Shown here piece after piece: positions 4,485 through 5,132 of a DNA stretch of 5,132 nt. The notes under the pieces are model-generated. The model did not search any database. It saw only the letters and a program-made list of their open reading frames with translations, and was not told the DNA's origin. Origin of the DNA: Phyllobacteriaceae bacterium. Lineage in GTDB: Bacteria; Pseudomonadota; Alphaproteobacteria; Rhizobiales; Devosiaceae. Numbering within the stretch: position 1 is the stretch's first letter; each line of letters starts with the position of its first letter. Position numbers and translations under genes: made by a program. The stretch is taken from the NCBI GenBank assembly GCA_012799265.1, contig JAAZLP010000024.1, positions 1 through 5,132 of the forward strand, given 5' to 3'.

Positions 4485-5132
4485 ATGGCGGCCAAGTGCG
4501 CCTATGTGGAAAAGGTCGGTGCGATCTATTATGTGCGCAAACGAATCCCTCGTGCCTGGACTGGGCGGGTGGAGGGCGAAGTTGTGCGCTTGTCGCTGCG
4601 GACCAAGGACCGGGTGACGGCGATCAAAAGGGGCTTGGAGGCACTGGCGGTGTTCGAAGAATTGCTGCGGATGGAGCCGAAGGATGCGCTAATGCATCTG
4701 ACGCGCAGGCTCATCGATGAACAGATGCTGCGGCCCGAGGCGATGACCGGGGACGACCTGGCCCGGCGCCGTGCGCTGGAGAGCGTGGGCGCCAAGATTA
4801 TCAAGCGCGCCCGGCAGGACCTGGACCTCGGGGAGAACCTCGACGGTATCTACCAGGAACTGGTCCATTTCAACCGGGCCACAGTTGAAGGCGAGGCGAT
4901 CTATGATCGACTGCCACCGGAGGAAAAGGTTCAACCTGGTGCTGGCAACCGAGTGATCGACCTGTCTGGCTTCAATGCGGTGCTGGAGGGTCTTGGTGCG
5001 GCGCAGACCGAGGTTCCACCAACGGATGTCGCCGATATTTCCGCTCCTGCTGCTGTTACAGCTCTTGCGCCACAACCGGAACCGGCACAGCGACCTGACG
5101 CTGTACCGGTGGTGGTCAGTGCGAAGGCATCA
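4485..5132 (+). CDS. Integrase, tyrosine recombinase type, N-terminal part (partial, runs off right edge)
   Basis: An open frame of 216 codons to the window edge. Residues 7-55 (YVEKVGAIYYVRKRIPRAW...VRLSLRTKDRVTAIKRGLEAL) match the DUF6538-like N-terminal arm of many proteobacterial tyrosine recombinases, with the usual 'YY-x-R-(K/R)-x-(I/V)-P' strand and 'SL-x-T-(K/R)-(D/E)' turn. Residues about 56-145 are charged and probably helical (EELLRMEPKDALMHLTRRL, LARRRALESVGAKIIKRARQ). About 172-216 is an Ala/Pro/Val-rich linker. The catalytic R...HxxR...Y part is not in the window, so activity is unproven. ATG 4485 has GGAG 6 nt upstream. An in-frame ATG at 4425 would add 20 residues (MHDARVVPLSGPLALESETN), but it sits within the palindrome and has no well-placed ribosome site. 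The gene follows tRNA-Ser by 123 bp on the same strand, as for an element that uses the tRNA as its insertion target. Confidence 0.78.
   Translation, partial: MAAKCAYVEKVGAIYYVRKRIPRAWTGRVEGEVVRLSLRTKDRVTAIKRGLEALAVFEELLRMEPKDALMHLTRRLIDEQMLRPEAMTGDDLARRRALESVGAKIIKRARQDLDLGENLDGIYQELVHFNRATVEGEAIYDRLPPEEKVQPGAGNRVIDLSGFNAVLEGLGAAQTEVPPTDVADISAPAAVTALAPQPEPAQRPDAVPVVVSAKAS

Overview
The window is GC-rich and densely coded, and it looks like the chromosome of an alphaproteobacterium. The gene order rplU-rpmA-(GNAT acetyltransferases)-obg, an L21 with a long Lys/Ala-rich tail, and an integrase with a DUF6538-like N-terminus beside a tRNA gene all fit Hyphomicrobiales. A Devosia-like genus is a guess, not something the sequence proves.

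Bases 1-3205, all minus strand, hold a ribosomal-protein/GTPase operon. A candidate promoter (3149-3177) precedes a leader of about 170 nt and rplU (L21). rpmA (L27) follows after 11 nt. Two hairpins follow rpmA, the second being a 12-bp perfect stem resembling an intrinsic terminator. Immediately after come three paralogous RimJ/RimL-type GNAT acetyltransferase genes, joined to each other by ATGA stop/start overlaps, and then the 5' part of obg (Obg/CgtA GTPase), which runs off the left edge. L21, L27 and Obg all serve the large ribosomal subunit. The acetyltransferases have unknown substrates, and their position makes ribosome-related proteins a reasonable guess.

Bases 3283-4035 (minus) encode a predicted exported metallo-beta-lactamase-fold hydrolase of the UlaG-like type, with its own Shine-Dalgarno and a twin-arginine-like signal peptide. 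A hairpin terminator (3181-3205) separates it from the rplU promoter. Bases 4036-4271 are intergenic between this gene and a divergent tRNA.

Bases 4272-4361 (plus) are tRNA-Ser(CGA) with an encoded CCA. Downstream on the same strand is the N-terminal part of a tyrosine-recombinase-type integrase that runs off the right edge. This is the classic layout of an element integrated at the 3' end of a tRNA gene, so the right end of the window is probably the boundary of a genomic island, ICE or prophage. The 122-bp gap between tRNA and integrase contains a 21-bp near-perfect palindrome and two smaller inverted repeats. No clearly novel defence or metabolic system is visible. The best leads are the GNAT trio, the L21 tail and leader, and the island junction.
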